Origin: DASVXQ01 sp040414855
GTDB lineage: Bacteria > Actinomycetota > CALGFH01
Assembly (NCBI GenBank): GCA_040414855.1
Contig: JBEDUQ010000062.1
Span: forward strand, 1 to 64,000
Direction: 5' to 3'
Length of the DNA: 64,000 nucleotides
Shown here piece after piece: positions 43,936-53,404 of this stretch. The notes beneath the pieces are model-generated. The model did no database searches, was not told the origin of the DNA, and saw only the letters and a program-made list of their open reading frames with translations. A program made the translations under genes and the position numbers. Within the stretch, counting starts at the first letter, position 1. Each line of letters starts with the position of its first letter.

Positions 43936-44640
43936 CTAGGGTTGTGTTCGAAGCCGGAAGGCGATGAAGGTCGGTCGGTTGCCGATACCTTGATCGTGGT
44001 CAGGGTGGCCGGTGGCCAGCTCAGCGACCGGCCGGGGTTCGACAAGCCGGTCAAGGGCAAACCCGGCGGCGCTGAACTCCGCGAGCGTCTGCTCCAGGGG
44101 TTGGCGCCGGTAGCGCACCGACCAGCCAGCGGACCAGGCCTCCTCGACGACCGCGGTGGCGAAATAACTGCCGCCGTGCTTGAGCCAATCGGTGACCGGG
44201 TGGTGTAGCGACACCACCAGCAGCCCGCCCGGGATCAGGACGCGGTGGAGCTCGCGGAGCGCGGCGACCGGGTTGTCGACGTAGTGGAGGGTCAAGGCCA
44301 GCAGCGCCCGGTCAAAGGTCTGATCGGGGATCCAGGTCAGTGGGTCCGCCAGGTCGTGGACGCGGAACCGCGCGGTCGGGACACGTTGTCGGGCGAGGGT
44401 AATCATGTCGTGGCTTTGGTCGAACCCGGTGACGTCGGCGCCGCGGGTGGTCAGGACTTGCGCGTACAGGCCGGGGCCGCAGCCGACGTCCAGGATCCGC
44501 AGCCCGTTCACGTCGCCGAGCAGGGCCAGGACGGCGGGCCGGTCGATGCCGGCGTTGTAGGGGCTGGCGGCGGCGTGGCGCGCGTAGGCCTCGGCGTGCC
44601 CGTGGTATTGCACCGCTCGACCGACAAGGCGATCGTCCAT
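43936..44640 (-). CDS. Class I SAM-dependent methyltransferase
   Basis: 234 residues. SAM motif I LRILDVGCGPGLYAQVL, acidic motif II VTGFDQSHDM, motif DRALLALTLHYVDNPVAALREL and LIPGGLLVVSLHHPV. UbiE/Methyltransf_11 type; substrate unknown. Stands alone with about 200-base gaps on both sides; no partner suggests a pathway. Confidence 0.88.
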   Translation of the reverse strand: MDDRLVGRAVQYHGHAEAYARHAAASPYNAGIDRPAVLALLGDVNGLRILDVGCGPGLYAQVLTTRGADVTGFDQSHDMITLARQRVPTARFRVHDLADPLTWIPDQTFDRALLALTLHYVDNPVAALRELHRVLIPGGLLVVSLHHPVTDWLKHGGSYFATAVVEEAWSAGWSVRYRRQPLEQTLAEFSAAGFALDRLVEPRPVAELATGHPDHDQGIGNRPTFIAFRLRTQP

Positions 44641-44817
44641 TTCTGATGACCGTCTGTTCCGGCTATGTGGGCCTTGGTCGCTGGCGCGATGGCTCCCGGA
44701 TCCCGCGGTTCAGCCGCCGGAGCCACGCTTATAAATAGGATGCCGTTCCAGTGTGTGCAAGGTCGGCTTATGAATTCAATCGCGCCGACAGGACGACGCG
44801 TGGGTCTGCGCGGTAGC

Positions 44818-45987
44818 TCAGGCGTGCGCGCCGACCGTCACGGTGCCCACCGTCAGCGTCGGCTTGGCCTCCATGACCGTACCCACCAGTTCGACCTCGT
44901 CGTCGAGCTGCCCGCGTTGCGTCGCCGTCAGCTCCCGCAGCGGTTCGACGGTGATGGCGAGCTTGTCGCCGGACCGTCGCTGGTGCCATACCCCACCGAC
45001 CTCGCCGTCGACCAGGAGCACCGGGTAGTTGCCGGCCTGGCCCGCCGGGGTGAGCGCGCGGGTCGCGGCCGCGCCTGGGTACAGCCGCTCCCGAGGCTGA
45101 CCCGCGACGACGAACACATCGAAGTAGGGCAGCAGGCGGATCCCTTGGTGCGGCTGCGGCATCTCGGTGTCGCCGGCATTTGTCCAACCCGGCTCACCGT
45201 CCAGCTCGACCTGTTCCAGCTCGTCAGCCAGCTCGTGGAACAGCTCGGCGGCGCGCCGCGGCGGGATGCTCAGCCATCGAGCGAAGTGCTGGGGCGTGGC
45301 TGGTCCGTAGGCGTGCAGGTAGCGGGTCACGAGAGTGCGCAGGGCCAGGTCGCTGTCGTCGGGGCGGAAGCCGGGCAGCCAGCGGTGCGGGTTGGTGTAG
45401 GTCACCTTGCGGTCCCGGTTTGCTCCGAAGCAGAGCACGCCGCGGTGCCCCGCCGTGCTGGTCAGCTGGCGCCAACGCGGCCACCTGTCCTGGAACGCCT
45501 CCATCGTCCGCGCACCGGCCCACGGGCCGGTGCGATCCACGATCGCCTCGGTCAGCTCGTCGATGGTCAGCTCCGTGTCCGCCAGCGCATCGCCGATCGC
45601 CGCGATGACCTCGGCGGCCTGGTCAGGGGTGAATCGGATGGGCTCGGGTTGCATCAGCACCGATGGCAAGGCCGACAGCGCCCCTGTCCACATCGGCAGG
45701 TCGGCGGTGGGCAGCAGGTGCACGGTGCCGCGCGGACCGAATGTCTTGACCAGGGTGCGGTCCTCCCACAGCGCGCGCTGCACGTCGACGCGGCTGGCCC
45801 TGGCGATGCGCCGCCCGATCGAGAGCTCGGCGGCGGTGAGGACCTGGGCGTGCGCTCCGCACAGCACGCCGGCGATCTCGGCTGGGCCCAGGTCGGTCGC
45901 CGGTTCGGACAACGCATGGCGGGCCATCCGCCGGGCCGTGACGCCGCTCCAGGTCAGCGAGGCCGGGGTCGTGGATTTCGTGGTCAC
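44818..45987 (-). CDS. Winged-helix DNA-binding domain protein (HTH_42/DUF1006 type)
   Basis: About 389 residues of the AlkZ/YcaQ-like family: SWSG-like start LTWSGVTARRMARHAL, VLCGAHAQVLTAAELSIGRRI, GPRGTVHLLPTADLPMW, FARWLSIPPRRAAELFHEL, LLPYFDVFVVAGQPRERLYP and NYPVLLVDGEVGGVWHQRRSG. YcaQ-type proteins are DNA glycosylases that unhook interstrand crosslinks, and members in antibiotic clusters confer self-protection; the activity here is inference. The GTG at 45,987 is preferred (AAAGGAG upstream). The same frame extends 76 codons further up into an unrelated fragment. Confidence 0.82.
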   Translation of the reverse strand: MTTKSTTPASLTWSGVTARRMARHALSEPATDLGPAEIAGVLCGAHAQVLTAAELSIGRRIARASRVDVQRALWEDRTLVKTFGPRGTVHLLPTADLPMWTGALSALPSVLMQPEPIRFTPDQAAEVIAAIGDALADTELTIDELTEAIVDRTGPWAGARTMEAFQDRWPRWRQLTSTAGHRGVLCFGANRDRKVTYTNPHRWLPGFRPDDSDLALRTLVTRYLHAYGPATPQHFARWLSIPPRRAAELFHELADELEQVELDGEPGWTNAGDTEMPQPHQGIRLLPYFDVFVVAGQPRERLYPGAAATRALTPAGQAGNYPVLLVDGEVGGVWHQRRSGDKLAITVEPLRELTATQRGQLDDEVELVGTVMEAKPTLTVGTVTVGAHA

Positions 45988-46215
45988 GATGCAGATTCTC
46001 CTTTGGCGCGGCTGGCGCGGCAGAGCGGTTGGCCTATCCTCCGCGCTCAGGCTCGTCGCTGGAGTTGGCGCAGGATCCGGGTTGGTGATCTTGTCGTTGG
46101 CGGCGAGCAGCAGCGCCTTCGACAGGATGACGCTGAGGAATTGGTCGCCCTCGAATGGGAGCATGACGCGCGCCATCCGGCCAGGGTTGGCCGGGGCGAT
46201 GACGGGTAGGCTCAA
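45988..46215 (-). pseudogene. In-frame upstream fragment, possible gene remnant
   Basis: A TTG overlapping the HEAT-like gene's stop (TTGA) opens a frame reading MARVMLPFEGDQFLSVILSK and then ALLLAANDKITNP before decaying into Pro/Arg-rich sequence and running in frame into the winged-helix gene. The first 47 residues look like conserved protein, not noise, but I cannot name the family. Options: 5' remnant of a gene once following the HEAT-like gene, or a genuine N-terminal extension of the winged-helix protein. Confidence 0.35.
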
Positions 46216-47849
46216 TCCGGCCCTGTCGTGCCTCCGGTTTCGGTCTGGGCAGGCTCCGGCGGCAGATCCTCCTGGGCATCTGGATCGAGCGGTTCGCCTC
46301 GGGCGAGTCGCAGCATGCGCTCGCGCACGTCGGCTCTGGGCTCTTGCGCCGCGGCAGTGTCCAGGGCCGCGGTGGCGTCAGCAGGCCAATGCTCTTGTCC
46401 CCACCGGTCCAGTGCCCGCAGGGCCATGTTGCGGTTGCGTACGACCGGGCTCCGTAGGGCGGTGGCGATCAGCGGCCAGCCACGACCGGGGAACCGGTCG
46501 AGGTCCTGAACGATGAAATCCACAGCACTGTGGGCTTGGAACTCTGGGCCAAGCCCGAACTCGTCGGCGGGGCCCGAGGCGATCGCGCTCAGCGGCAGGG
46601 AACGCTCCGCATGCTCCACGATCTGGTCGATCGTGTCTTCGCTGGCCAGTTGCATGACTGCCCACCAGTTGCCGCCGAGCGGGTCTTCCAGCACCCGGCG
46701 CCACTGGGCGGGGAACGTGTCGATCCCAAGGCAGCGGGCTGCCCGCTCGGCCTGGTCGAACTCAACCGGGTCGTCGGCGTCCAGCGCTCGTGCCGCCAGG
46801 TCACGCCAGAGCGGCCGTGCCTTGATGGCCCGGCAGGCGGCCAGCAGCCCCTCGCGACGCTCGACCGTCCAGCCCTGCCCCTCTCGTGCGGGCCAGCGGT
46901 CGTCATCGCGGGTGAGGTAGCCCTCGAGCCGATCGATCGCGAGGAACTGGCTGAGCCGCTCGGCGCGACGCTCGAGGTGCCCGACGAGCAGCTCGACCGC
47001 ACGCGGGGCGTCCCGGTAGTCGTCGAGGTCTTCGGCGGGACCACCGGTGACAAGCGCGGAGATGATCTCGCAGGCAGCATCCAGCAGCTCGTCGTCTGGG
47101 TCTTCGGCGTCGAGCTCCTCCGCCAGGCCGCCAGCGGTCGCGGCGATGTAGGCGAGGTACTCGTACATGACCTGGTTGCGGAAGCCCTCGCGGAGGATCC
47201 ACCGCTTGATCTCGGCACGCTCAGTGTCCCGCAGCCCCTCGACCAGGTGGATCCGTCCCCACCCATCGACAGACTTGGCGAGGTCCCACAACGCCGACTC
47301 CGCATCGTCCAGGGTGTTGGCCAGCGCAACCGCACTGTAGACCGTGAACTCCTCATGGCGACCCAGCGTCGTCAGCAGTTCCCGGTCATCGGCGCCGCGG
47401 ACCGCACCCAGCAGGGCGATGCCGACCTTCACCGGTTCACGGTGCCGTGACCGCTCGGCCAGCCGACGCCCAAGCCGGTGGATCCGCGCGGGCGGCAGCG
47501 GCGACTGCCCGATCCGCTCCAGCAGCGGGTCCACCAGCCCGATCGCCGAGCAGCTCACCAGGCGGGCATAGAGGCGGTCGAACGCACCCGCGGAGGGACT
47601 CCCGGAGGTCGCCGCAAAGACAAGGTCGAACACCTCGTCCGGCTCCCCCTCGTCAGCGCCTGTACCGAAGTGGTGGGTTCCAACCCCGTCCATCGCTCCG
47701 GCCGCCCATCGCACGCGCCCCTCCAACTCGTCCTCGTCGGGAAGCTTCTGCCCTCCCTTCAGCAACCCGAGACCCGCTGGCGGGACGTGCTGACGGACGT
47801 GGTCGTAGATGGATGGCTTGCGCTGAAACCGCATGAAGATCCCAGGCAC
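46212..47849 (-). CDS. HEAT-repeat-like helical protein of unknown function
   Basis: 545 residues, mostly alpha-helical and acidic, with repeated segments such as GIALLGAVRGADDRELLTTLGRHEEFTVYSAVAL, LREGFRNQVMYEYLAYIAATAG and RNRNMALRALDRWGQEHWPADATAALDTAAA, which look like HEAT or armadillo-type repeats. Homologues in databases are sometimes labelled limonene hydroxylase, a name with doubtful experimental basis. GTG start with AGGA upstream; an ATG five codons in is possible. No catalytic motif seen. Confidence 0.7.
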   Translation of the reverse strand: MPGIFMRFQRKPSIYDHVRQHVPPAGLGLLKGGQKLPDEDELEGRVRWAAGAMDGVGTHHFGTGADEGEPDEVFDLVFAATSGSPSAGAFDRLYARLVSCSAIGLVDPLLERIGQSPLPPARIHRLGRRLAERSRHREPVKVGIALLGAVRGADDRELLTTLGRHEEFTVYSAVALANTLDDAESALWDLAKSVDGWGRIHLVEGLRDTERAEIKRWILREGFRNQVMYEYLAYIAATAGGLAEELDAEDPDDELLDAACEIISALVTGGPAEDLDDYRDAPRAVELLVGHLERRAERLSQFLAIDRLEGYLTRDDDRWPAREGQGWTVERREGLLAACRAIKARPLWRDLAARALDADDPVEFDQAERAARCLGIDTFPAQWRRVLEDPLGGNWWAVMQLASEDTIDQIVEHAERSLPLSAIASGPADEFGLGPEFQAHSAVDFIVQDLDRFPGRGWPLIATALRSPVVRNRNMALRALDRWGQEHWPADATAALDTAAAQEPRADVRERMLRLARGEPLDPDAQEDLPPEPAQTETGGTTGPD

Positions 47850-48064
47850 GTTGATCCTGTCCGCTGTAGCGCCATCGAATACCAGAAGCCCGGCACCGGT
47901 CGCCTACAACTCCGAGGAGTTTGTTCGCGGTGTGCGAGTTCATCACAATCCACGCGCACCACCAAAGCGCACGGTTGGACCATGAGGCCTCCAGACACGG
48001 TCACGACCTGGATTCACGCCGCGTCTCGCCAGCGGCCTACGGCGTCACCCGACCTGGTGAACCG

Positions 48065-49780
48065 CTACCGGGGGATGATCGGGAGGACGACGTGGGAGGG
48101 CCGCTCGGCGTCGTGGTGGATGTGCTGGACGGCGGGAACGCCGGCGTGGTCGGCGCCGAGCGGGTTGCCGGTGTTGGGATTGCGGTCGAACGCCGGGAAG
48201 CCGGCGCTGGCCACCTCGACCCGGATGCGGTGCCCGCGCCGGAACAGGTTCGAGGTCGGCAGCAACTCGATCTGATATTCCTCGACCCGGCCCGGCTCCA
48301 GCGGCGCGGGGCTGGACTGCGAATGCCGGTACCGGGCGCGGATCATGCCGTCGCAGAGCCGAAGCACGTAGCCGTCGGGAGCGACATCGCAGACCTTCAC
48401 GACCCAGTCGGTGTCGGGAGCGCTGCTGGACGCCCAGATCCGCGCGACCACGGGCCCGGTGACCTCGACGTCCTCGGTGAGCGGCGGGGTCGAGAAGACG
48501 AGCACGTCCTCGCGGTCCTCGATCGGCCCCTGGTCGGTCGGGCCGTCAGGGCGGGCCATCCGACCGGCGACGCTCGGCGTCGGGTCGGCGGGGTCGTACA
48601 CGTAGCTGTCGGCGGGCTCGTGGCCGGGCGGTTCGGTGTCGAGGGCGCCGTCGCCGCGGCGGGTGTTCGCGCGGCCTCGGGAGCGGAGGTAGTAGGCGGT
48701 GTACCGGACCCGGGCCGGGGGCCATTGCGGCTCGTCGCGCCAGACGTCCTCGCCGAGGACATACAGCCGCACGGCGGGCTCGTCGAGCATGCCGGTGTCG
48801 ATGCCCTTGAGCCAGTGGTCGTACCACCGCAGCACCAGCGCGCGGGCGTCGACCGAGGCGGCCGGGCCGAAGTGCTGGTCGCCGCTGGTGGTCCGCACGG
48901 GCACCCCATGCGGCCAGGGCCCGATCACCAGCTTGGCGTGGGCGCGCGCCTGTGGGCTGGCGCCGCGCTCGAGGATCCCGGCGTAGTTGCGCAGGGTCCC
49001 GACGGAGAATCGGTCGAACCAGCCGACCAGGTGCAGCGCCGGCGTTCGGATCCGCTGGTACTGCGCGCTGACGTCAAGCGCCGCCCAGTGGCCGTCGTCG
49101 TCGGGGTGGTCGAGCCAGCGGTGGTACCAGGGAGCGAGCTCGCGCGGCAGCGGCGGGAACTCCGACAGCGGAAGGTGACGGTACCAGCGCGAGACCTCGT
49201 GCTGAGCCCGCGCCGCCGCGACCCGGAGCTCCTCGTAGTCGGCACGGCCCTCGCCGAGCCGGTGCTCCGGGTCGATGTTGGCCTGGAGCAGCGCCCACCA
49301 TTGCAGCATCGTGTAGCCGCCGCCCGGGTCGTAGACGTTGCCCCGGCCGAAGGCCGACCAGCTCTGCATCGGCGCGATGGCGACCAGGTGCGGCGGCTGC
49401 GACACCGCCGCGAGCAGCTGGACGAAGCCGCCCGATGAAGAGCCGAACATGCCCACCTTGCCGTCCGACCAGTCCTGCGCCGCGCACCACTCGACCACGT
49501 CGTAGCTGTCCTCGATGTCGGTGACGAACGGGTCGAACTCGCCCTCGGAGGCGAACTGGCCGCGCATGTCGTTGATGACCACGACATACCCCTGGCTTGC
49601 GGTGCGCGGCGGGTCGATCCACTCGCCCCAGGTGTCCTTGCCGTAGTGCGTCCGCCCGAGCAGGACGGGACAGCGCCCCTCCCCGACCGGTCGGTAGACG
49701 TCCGATCGCAGCACCACCCCGTCGCGGGTCTTGACGGGCACGTTCTTCTCGACGATCACGGAGTACTGCTCAGCGGGCAT
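48065..49780 (-). CDS. CocE/NonD-family (X-Pro dipeptidyl-peptidase-like) hydrolase
   Basis: 571 residues. N-terminal alpha/beta hydrolase (VPVKTRDGVVLRSDVYRPVG; GYVVVINDMRGQFASEGEFDPF; nucleophile in VGMFGSSSGGFVQLLAA), helical cap, catalytic Asp/His region (HLVGWFDRF; VIGPWPHGV), then the C-terminal jelly roll typical of the family (GRANTRRGDGALDTEPPGHEPADSYVYDP). The family cleaves ester or amide bonds (cocaine esterase, cephalosporin acylase, X-Pro peptidase). The start overlaps the end of a 579-residue paralogue by 11 bases, so the two are co-translated duplicates. Probable intracellular or secreted-without-signal amide/ester hydrolase for the imported compound. Confidence 0.88.
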   Translation of the reverse strand: MPAEQYSVIVEKNVPVKTRDGVVLRSDVYRPVGEGRCPVLLGRTHYGKDTWGEWIDPPRTASQGYVVVINDMRGQFASEGEFDPFVTDIEDSYDVVEWCAAQDWSDGKVGMFGSSSGGFVQLLAAVSQPPHLVAIAPMQSWSAFGRGNVYDPGGGYTMLQWWALLQANIDPEHRLGEGRADYEELRVAAARAQHEVSRWYRHLPLSEFPPLPRELAPWYHRWLDHPDDDGHWAALDVSAQYQRIRTPALHLVGWFDRFSVGTLRNYAGILERGASPQARAHAKLVIGPWPHGVPVRTTSGDQHFGPAASVDARALVLRWYDHWLKGIDTGMLDEPAVRLYVLGEDVWRDEPQWPPARVRYTAYYLRSRGRANTRRGDGALDTEPPGHEPADSYVYDPADPTPSVAGRMARPDGPTDQGPIEDREDVLVFSTPPLTEDVEVTGPVVARIWASSSAPDTDWVVKVCDVAPDGYVLRLCDGMIRARYRHSQSSPAPLEPGRVEEYQIELLPTSNLFRRGHRIRVEVASAGFPAFDRNPNTGNPLGADHAGVPAVQHIHHDAERPSHVVLPIIPR

Positions 49781-51509
49781 CGGCCGGCTCCCGGCGGGCG
49801 GGGACGACCGACAGCACGACCTGGGAGGGATGCTCCGCGTCGTGGTGGACGAACTGGATGGCGGTCACACCGGCGTGGTCCGCCCCGAGCGGGTTGCCGG
49901 TGCCAAGGTTCCGGTCGAATGCGGGGAAGCTCGAGCTCGCCACCTCGACGCGGATGCGGTGGCCTGCCCGGAAGCGGTTGGCCACGGGCAGCAGCGTGAT
50001 CACGTACTCGTACAGCGCCCATGGCTCCAGCAGCTTGGGAGCCGACTGCGATTCGCGGTACCGGGCGCGGACCATGCCGTGCGAGAGCGGCCGGGCGTAG
50101 CCGTCCGGCCGCACGTCCACGAGCTTCACCATCCAGTCGGTGTCCACCGCGCTGCTGGTCGCCCACAGCCGCGCGCTCACCGGCCCGACGACCTCCACGT
50201 CCTCCTCGAGCGGGGCGGAGGTGAACACCAGCACGTCCTCGCGGCGCTCGACAGCTCGCTGGTCGACCGCGCCGCGTGGACGCTCGACCCTGCCGGGCGT
50301 GCTCGGCACCGGGTCGGCCGGGTCGTGGACGTAGGAGTCGGCCGGCTCGCCGCCGGGTGGGTCCAGGCTCAGCCGGCCGTCGCCCTCCAGGCCGTTGGCC
50401 CGCCCGGCGGAGTGCAGGTACCAGGCGACCGAGCGGGCGCCTGGCGGCGGCCAGCTCGGCTCGTCCCGCCAGGCGTCCTCGCCGTGAACGAACAGGCGCA
50501 CCGGCGGCTCGTCGAGCATGCCGGTGTCGGTGCCCTTGAGCCAGTGGTCGTACCAGCGCAGCACCAGCGCGCGCACGTCCACCGATCCCCGCGGCCCGAA
50601 GTGCTCGTCGCCGCACTCGGTGATCACCGGCAGGCCGTGCGGCCAGGGACCGACCACCAGGCGCTGGTGCTCGCGAGCCGCCGCGGTGGCGCCCTCTCGC
50701 ATGATCCCCAGGTAGTTGTCGATGGTCGTGCGGCAGAGGCGGTCGAACCAGCCAACCAGGTGCAGCGCCGGCACGCCGATGCGGCCATAGCTCGGCCGCA
50801 CGTCCATGGGCCGCCAGTACTCGTCGTCGTCGGGATGCTCGAGCCACCGGTAGTAGTACTCGCTCACCTCCCGCGGGAGCGGCGGCAACTCGGACAGCGG
50901 CAGGTGCCGGAACCAGCGGGCCTTCTCCCACATGGCGCGAGCGACAGCCTGCCGCCGGTCGGCGAATCCCGGCCGCTCGGCGTCCAGTCGCTTGGCCGGG
51001 TCGATGGTGGCCTGGAGCAGCGCCCACTCCTGGGAATAGTGGGTGAAGGCGCCGTCCGCGTCGTAGACGCCGCCGCGTCCGAAGCTCCACCAGGTCTGCA
51101 TCGGCGCGATCGCGACCAGGTGCGGCGGCCCCGCGACCGCGGCCAGCAGTTGCAGGTACCCGGGGGCGGAGGAGCCGAACATCCCGACCTTGCCGTCGGA
51201 CCACGGCTGCGCCGCGCACCACTCCACGACGTCATAGCCGTCGTCGGCGTCGTGGACGAAGGGGTGGAACTCGCCGCCGGACGCGAAGCTGCCGCGGGTG
51301 TCGTTGATCACCACCGCGTAGCCCTGGCCGGCGGTGCGGAGCGGGTCGATCCACCCGCCCCAGCTGTCCTTGCCGTAGCAGGTGCGCCCGAGCAGCACCG
51401 GCCAGCGGCCCTCGACCGCCGGCCGGTACACGTCGGCGCGCAGGACGGTGCCGTCGCGCACCGGCAGCGGGACGTCCTTGTCGACGACGACGCTGAAGGC
51501 TTCCGCCAT
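49770..51509 (-). CDS. CocE/NonD-family hydrolase, paralogue
   Basis: 579 residues, clearly homologous along its full length to the following gene product. Nucleophile segment VGMFGSSAPGYLQLLAA, with Ala-Pro in place of Ser-Gly after the candidate Ser; HLVGWFDRL and VVGPWPHGL supply the Asp/His region; jelly-roll tail conserved (GDGRLSLDPPGGEPADSYVHDP). No signal peptide is evident. The pair of diverged duplicates in one unit suggests two related bonds or substrates, or a heteromeric enzyme. Follows the solute-binding protein gene by ten bases. Confidence 0.88.
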   Translation of the reverse strand: MAEAFSVVVDKDVPLPVRDGTVLRADVYRPAVEGRWPVLLGRTCYGKDSWGGWIDPLRTAGQGYAVVINDTRGSFASGGEFHPFVHDADDGYDVVEWCAAQPWSDGKVGMFGSSAPGYLQLLAAVAGPPHLVAIAPMQTWWSFGRGGVYDADGAFTHYSQEWALLQATIDPAKRLDAERPGFADRRQAVARAMWEKARWFRHLPLSELPPLPREVSEYYYRWLEHPDDDEYWRPMDVRPSYGRIGVPALHLVGWFDRLCRTTIDNYLGIMREGATAAAREHQRLVVGPWPHGLPVITECGDEHFGPRGSVDVRALVLRWYDHWLKGTDTGMLDEPPVRLFVHGEDAWRDEPSWPPPGARSVAWYLHSAGRANGLEGDGRLSLDPPGGEPADSYVHDPADPVPSTPGRVERPRGAVDQRAVERREDVLVFTSAPLEEDVEVVGPVSARLWATSSAVDTDWMVKLVDVRPDGYARPLSHGMVRARYRESQSAPKLLEPWALYEYVITLLPVANRFRAGHRIRVEVASSSFPAFDRNLGTGNPLGADHAGVTAIQFVHHDAEHPSQVVLSVVPARREPADAR

Positions 51510-51519
51510 AGCCCGCCCC

Positions 51520-52569
51520 TCAGCCGCCGAGGGCGCCGAGGAAGCTCGTATCCACGAGCTTGGTGGTATCCACGTGCTCCTTCAGGATCCCGAACCGCTG
51601 CATCGTGTCCGCGGTGGCCTGCACCTGCCGCGGGTCGACCTTCATCAGATTGGCCTTGTCGAACCCCGGCGGCACCATCAACTCGTCGTTGGTCACCTTC
51701 AGGGAGACGAGCTGCGCCTGCTCGGTGCTCGACCCGGCCGGGAGGAATTTCATGACGTCCTTCACGGTGCCTTCGGGGTCGTCGATGGTGGTCTGCCAGC
51801 CGCGCACCGAGGCCCGCAGGAAGCAGGCGATCGCGGCCTTGTGCGACGCCAGGTAGCGGTTGTTGACCGCGATCACCTGGCCGTAGACCTCGACGCCGAA
51901 CTTTGCCGGGTCGAGCACGACCAGGCCGTCGGGCCACTTGTAGCCGGCGGCCTCCCAGGCGGCCTTGTGGAAGAAGATCTGCTGCGAGCCGATGTCGACC
52001 TTGCCGGAGACGATGTCCTCGATGCCGAAGCTGATCGGCACCATCTTGATGTCGGACTCGGACAGCCCGACTCCGTTGAGCAGGGACAGCAGGTCCGCCT
52101 GCTTGCCGACGCGCTGCACGCCGACGCGCTTGCCCTTCAGGTCCGCGGGGCCGGTGATGCCGGACTTCTTGAGCGCGACGAAGCGCGTCGGGTCGGTCCG
52201 GTAGGTCTGCGCAACCACCGTGATCTGGGCGCCACCGGCGAACGACAGCACCGCGTCATCGCCCATCATCGCCACGTCCACGTTGCCCTGTGCCAGGGCC
52301 AGCGGAACGTTGACGTTCGGCCCGCCGGGCACCACCTCGAGGTCCAGCCCCTCGTCCTTGTAGTACCCGCGGTTCTGCGCGACCAGGAAGCCGGCGTGCT
52401 GCGCGTTGGCGAAGAAGCTGAGCTGGAACCGCAGCTTGTCGTTGTTGCACTTGCTGGTCGGCGGGGCCTGTTGCTGTGCACCCGCGTCGCTGGACGAGCC
52501 GCTGGAGCCGCAGGCCCCGACGAGCAGGGCAACGGCGCTGATGAGCGAGAGCAGGCGAACTCTTCTCAC
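51520..52569 (-). CDS. ABC transporter solute-binding lipoprotein (NMT1/ThiY-SsuA type)
   Basis: About 349 residues. GTG start with GGAGG five bases upstream, lipoprotein signal with lipobox LVGAC. NMT1-like fold: LSFFANAQHAGFLVAQNRGYYKDEGLDLEVVPGGP, GNVDVAMMGDDAVLSFAGG, ADLKGKRVGVQRVGKQADLLSLL and PKFGVEVYGQVIAVNNRYLASHKAAIACFLRA. Binds small organics such as pyrimidine precursors, taurine or aromatic sulfonates in known members. Partner permeases lie just upstream on the same strand, the ATPase on the opposite strand about 7 kb away. Confidence 0.9.
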   Translation of the reverse strand: MRRVRLLSLISAVALLVGACGSSGSSSDAGAQQQAPPTSKCNNDKLRFQLSFFANAQHAGFLVAQNRGYYKDEGLDLEVVPGGPNVNVPLALAQGNVDVAMMGDDAVLSFAGGAQITVVAQTYRTDPTRFVALKKSGITGPADLKGKRVGVQRVGKQADLLSLLNGVGLSESDIKMVPISFGIEDIVSGKVDIGSQQIFFHKAAWEAAGYKWPDGLVVLDPAKFGVEVYGQVIAVNNRYLASHKAAIACFLRASVRGWQTTIDDPEGTVKDVMKFLPAGSSTEQAQLVSLKVTNDELMVPPGFDKANLMKVDPRQVQATADTMQRFGILKEHVDTTKLVDTSFLGALGG

Positions 52570-52591
52570 GATGCCTCCGATCACATGCGTG

Positions 52592-53404
52592 TCAGCTGTG
52601 GGGACGCTTCGCGGCCCAGGGCACCGCGAGACGCTCGACCAGGACCAGGAGCGAGTACCAGGCGATGCCGAGCGCCGAGAGGATCGCGGTGGCGCCCCAT
52701 GCCACCGCCGGCTCGAAGCTCGCGAGCGAGTCGATGATGTGGTAACCGAGGCCGATACGGCCTTTGAGCACCTCGCAGATCATGGCGCCGATCAACGCCA
52801 GCACCGTGCTGTAGCGCATCGAGGTGAACACGAACGGGAGCGAGGTCGGAAAGCGGAGGTGGCGGAACACCTGGAGGCGGCTGGCGTCATAGGAGGCCAG
52901 CAGGTTGAGGGAACGCTCGTCGACGCTGATCAGACCCTTATAGGAATAGATCACCATCGACGGGAAGCACACCAGGGCGATCACCGCCGTCCGGAAGGCG
53001 AGCCCGGAGCCCAGGAACAGGGAGATGAGCGGGGCCACCGCGAGCAGCGGTGCGGCCTGCGCCGCCCCCAGCACGGTGCTGAGCCTGCGAGCAAGGGGCC
53101 GCGGCAGGACCGACAGCACCACGCCCAGCCCCAGGCCGATGGCGTTGCCGACCACGTAGCCGAGCGCCGCCGGAGCCATGGTGATGCCGAGGTCGGTCCA
53201 GAACGGCCCGGCGTTCGCGCGGATCGCGGTGAGGATGTCGCTCGGCGCCGGCAACGTGAACGACTCGAGCCCGAAGAGCCGGTTCCACACTCCCGCCTGC
53301 CAGGCCGCGGTGAGCAACACGAACAGCACCAGCGGGCCCACCACCACGCCGACGGTCGCGCGCGACGGCAGGAGCCGGCGACGCCGCGGCGACAGCACGT
53401 TCAC
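52592..53404 (-). CDS. ABC transporter permease (SsuC/TauC type), second
   Basis: About 270 residues, six helices, with the BPD_transp_1 coupling region (NLLASYDASRLQVFRHLRFPTSLPFVFTSMRYS). First helix GVVVGPLVLFVLLTAAWQAGVW. GTG overlaps the stop of the first permease (GTGA). Works as heterodimer with it. Confidence 0.9.
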   Translation of the reverse strand: MNVLSPRRRRLLPSRATVGVVVGPLVLFVLLTAAWQAGVWNRLFGLESFTLPAPSDILTAIRANAGPFWTDLGITMAPAALGYVVGNAIGLGLGVVLSVLPRPLARRLSTVLGAAQAAPLLAVAPLISLFLGSGLAFRTAVIALVCFPSMVIYSYKGLISVDERSLNLLASYDASRLQVFRHLRFPTSLPFVFTSMRYSTVLALIGAMICEVLKGRIGLGYHIIDSLASFEPAVAWGATAILSALGIAWYSLLVLVERLAVPWAAKRPHS

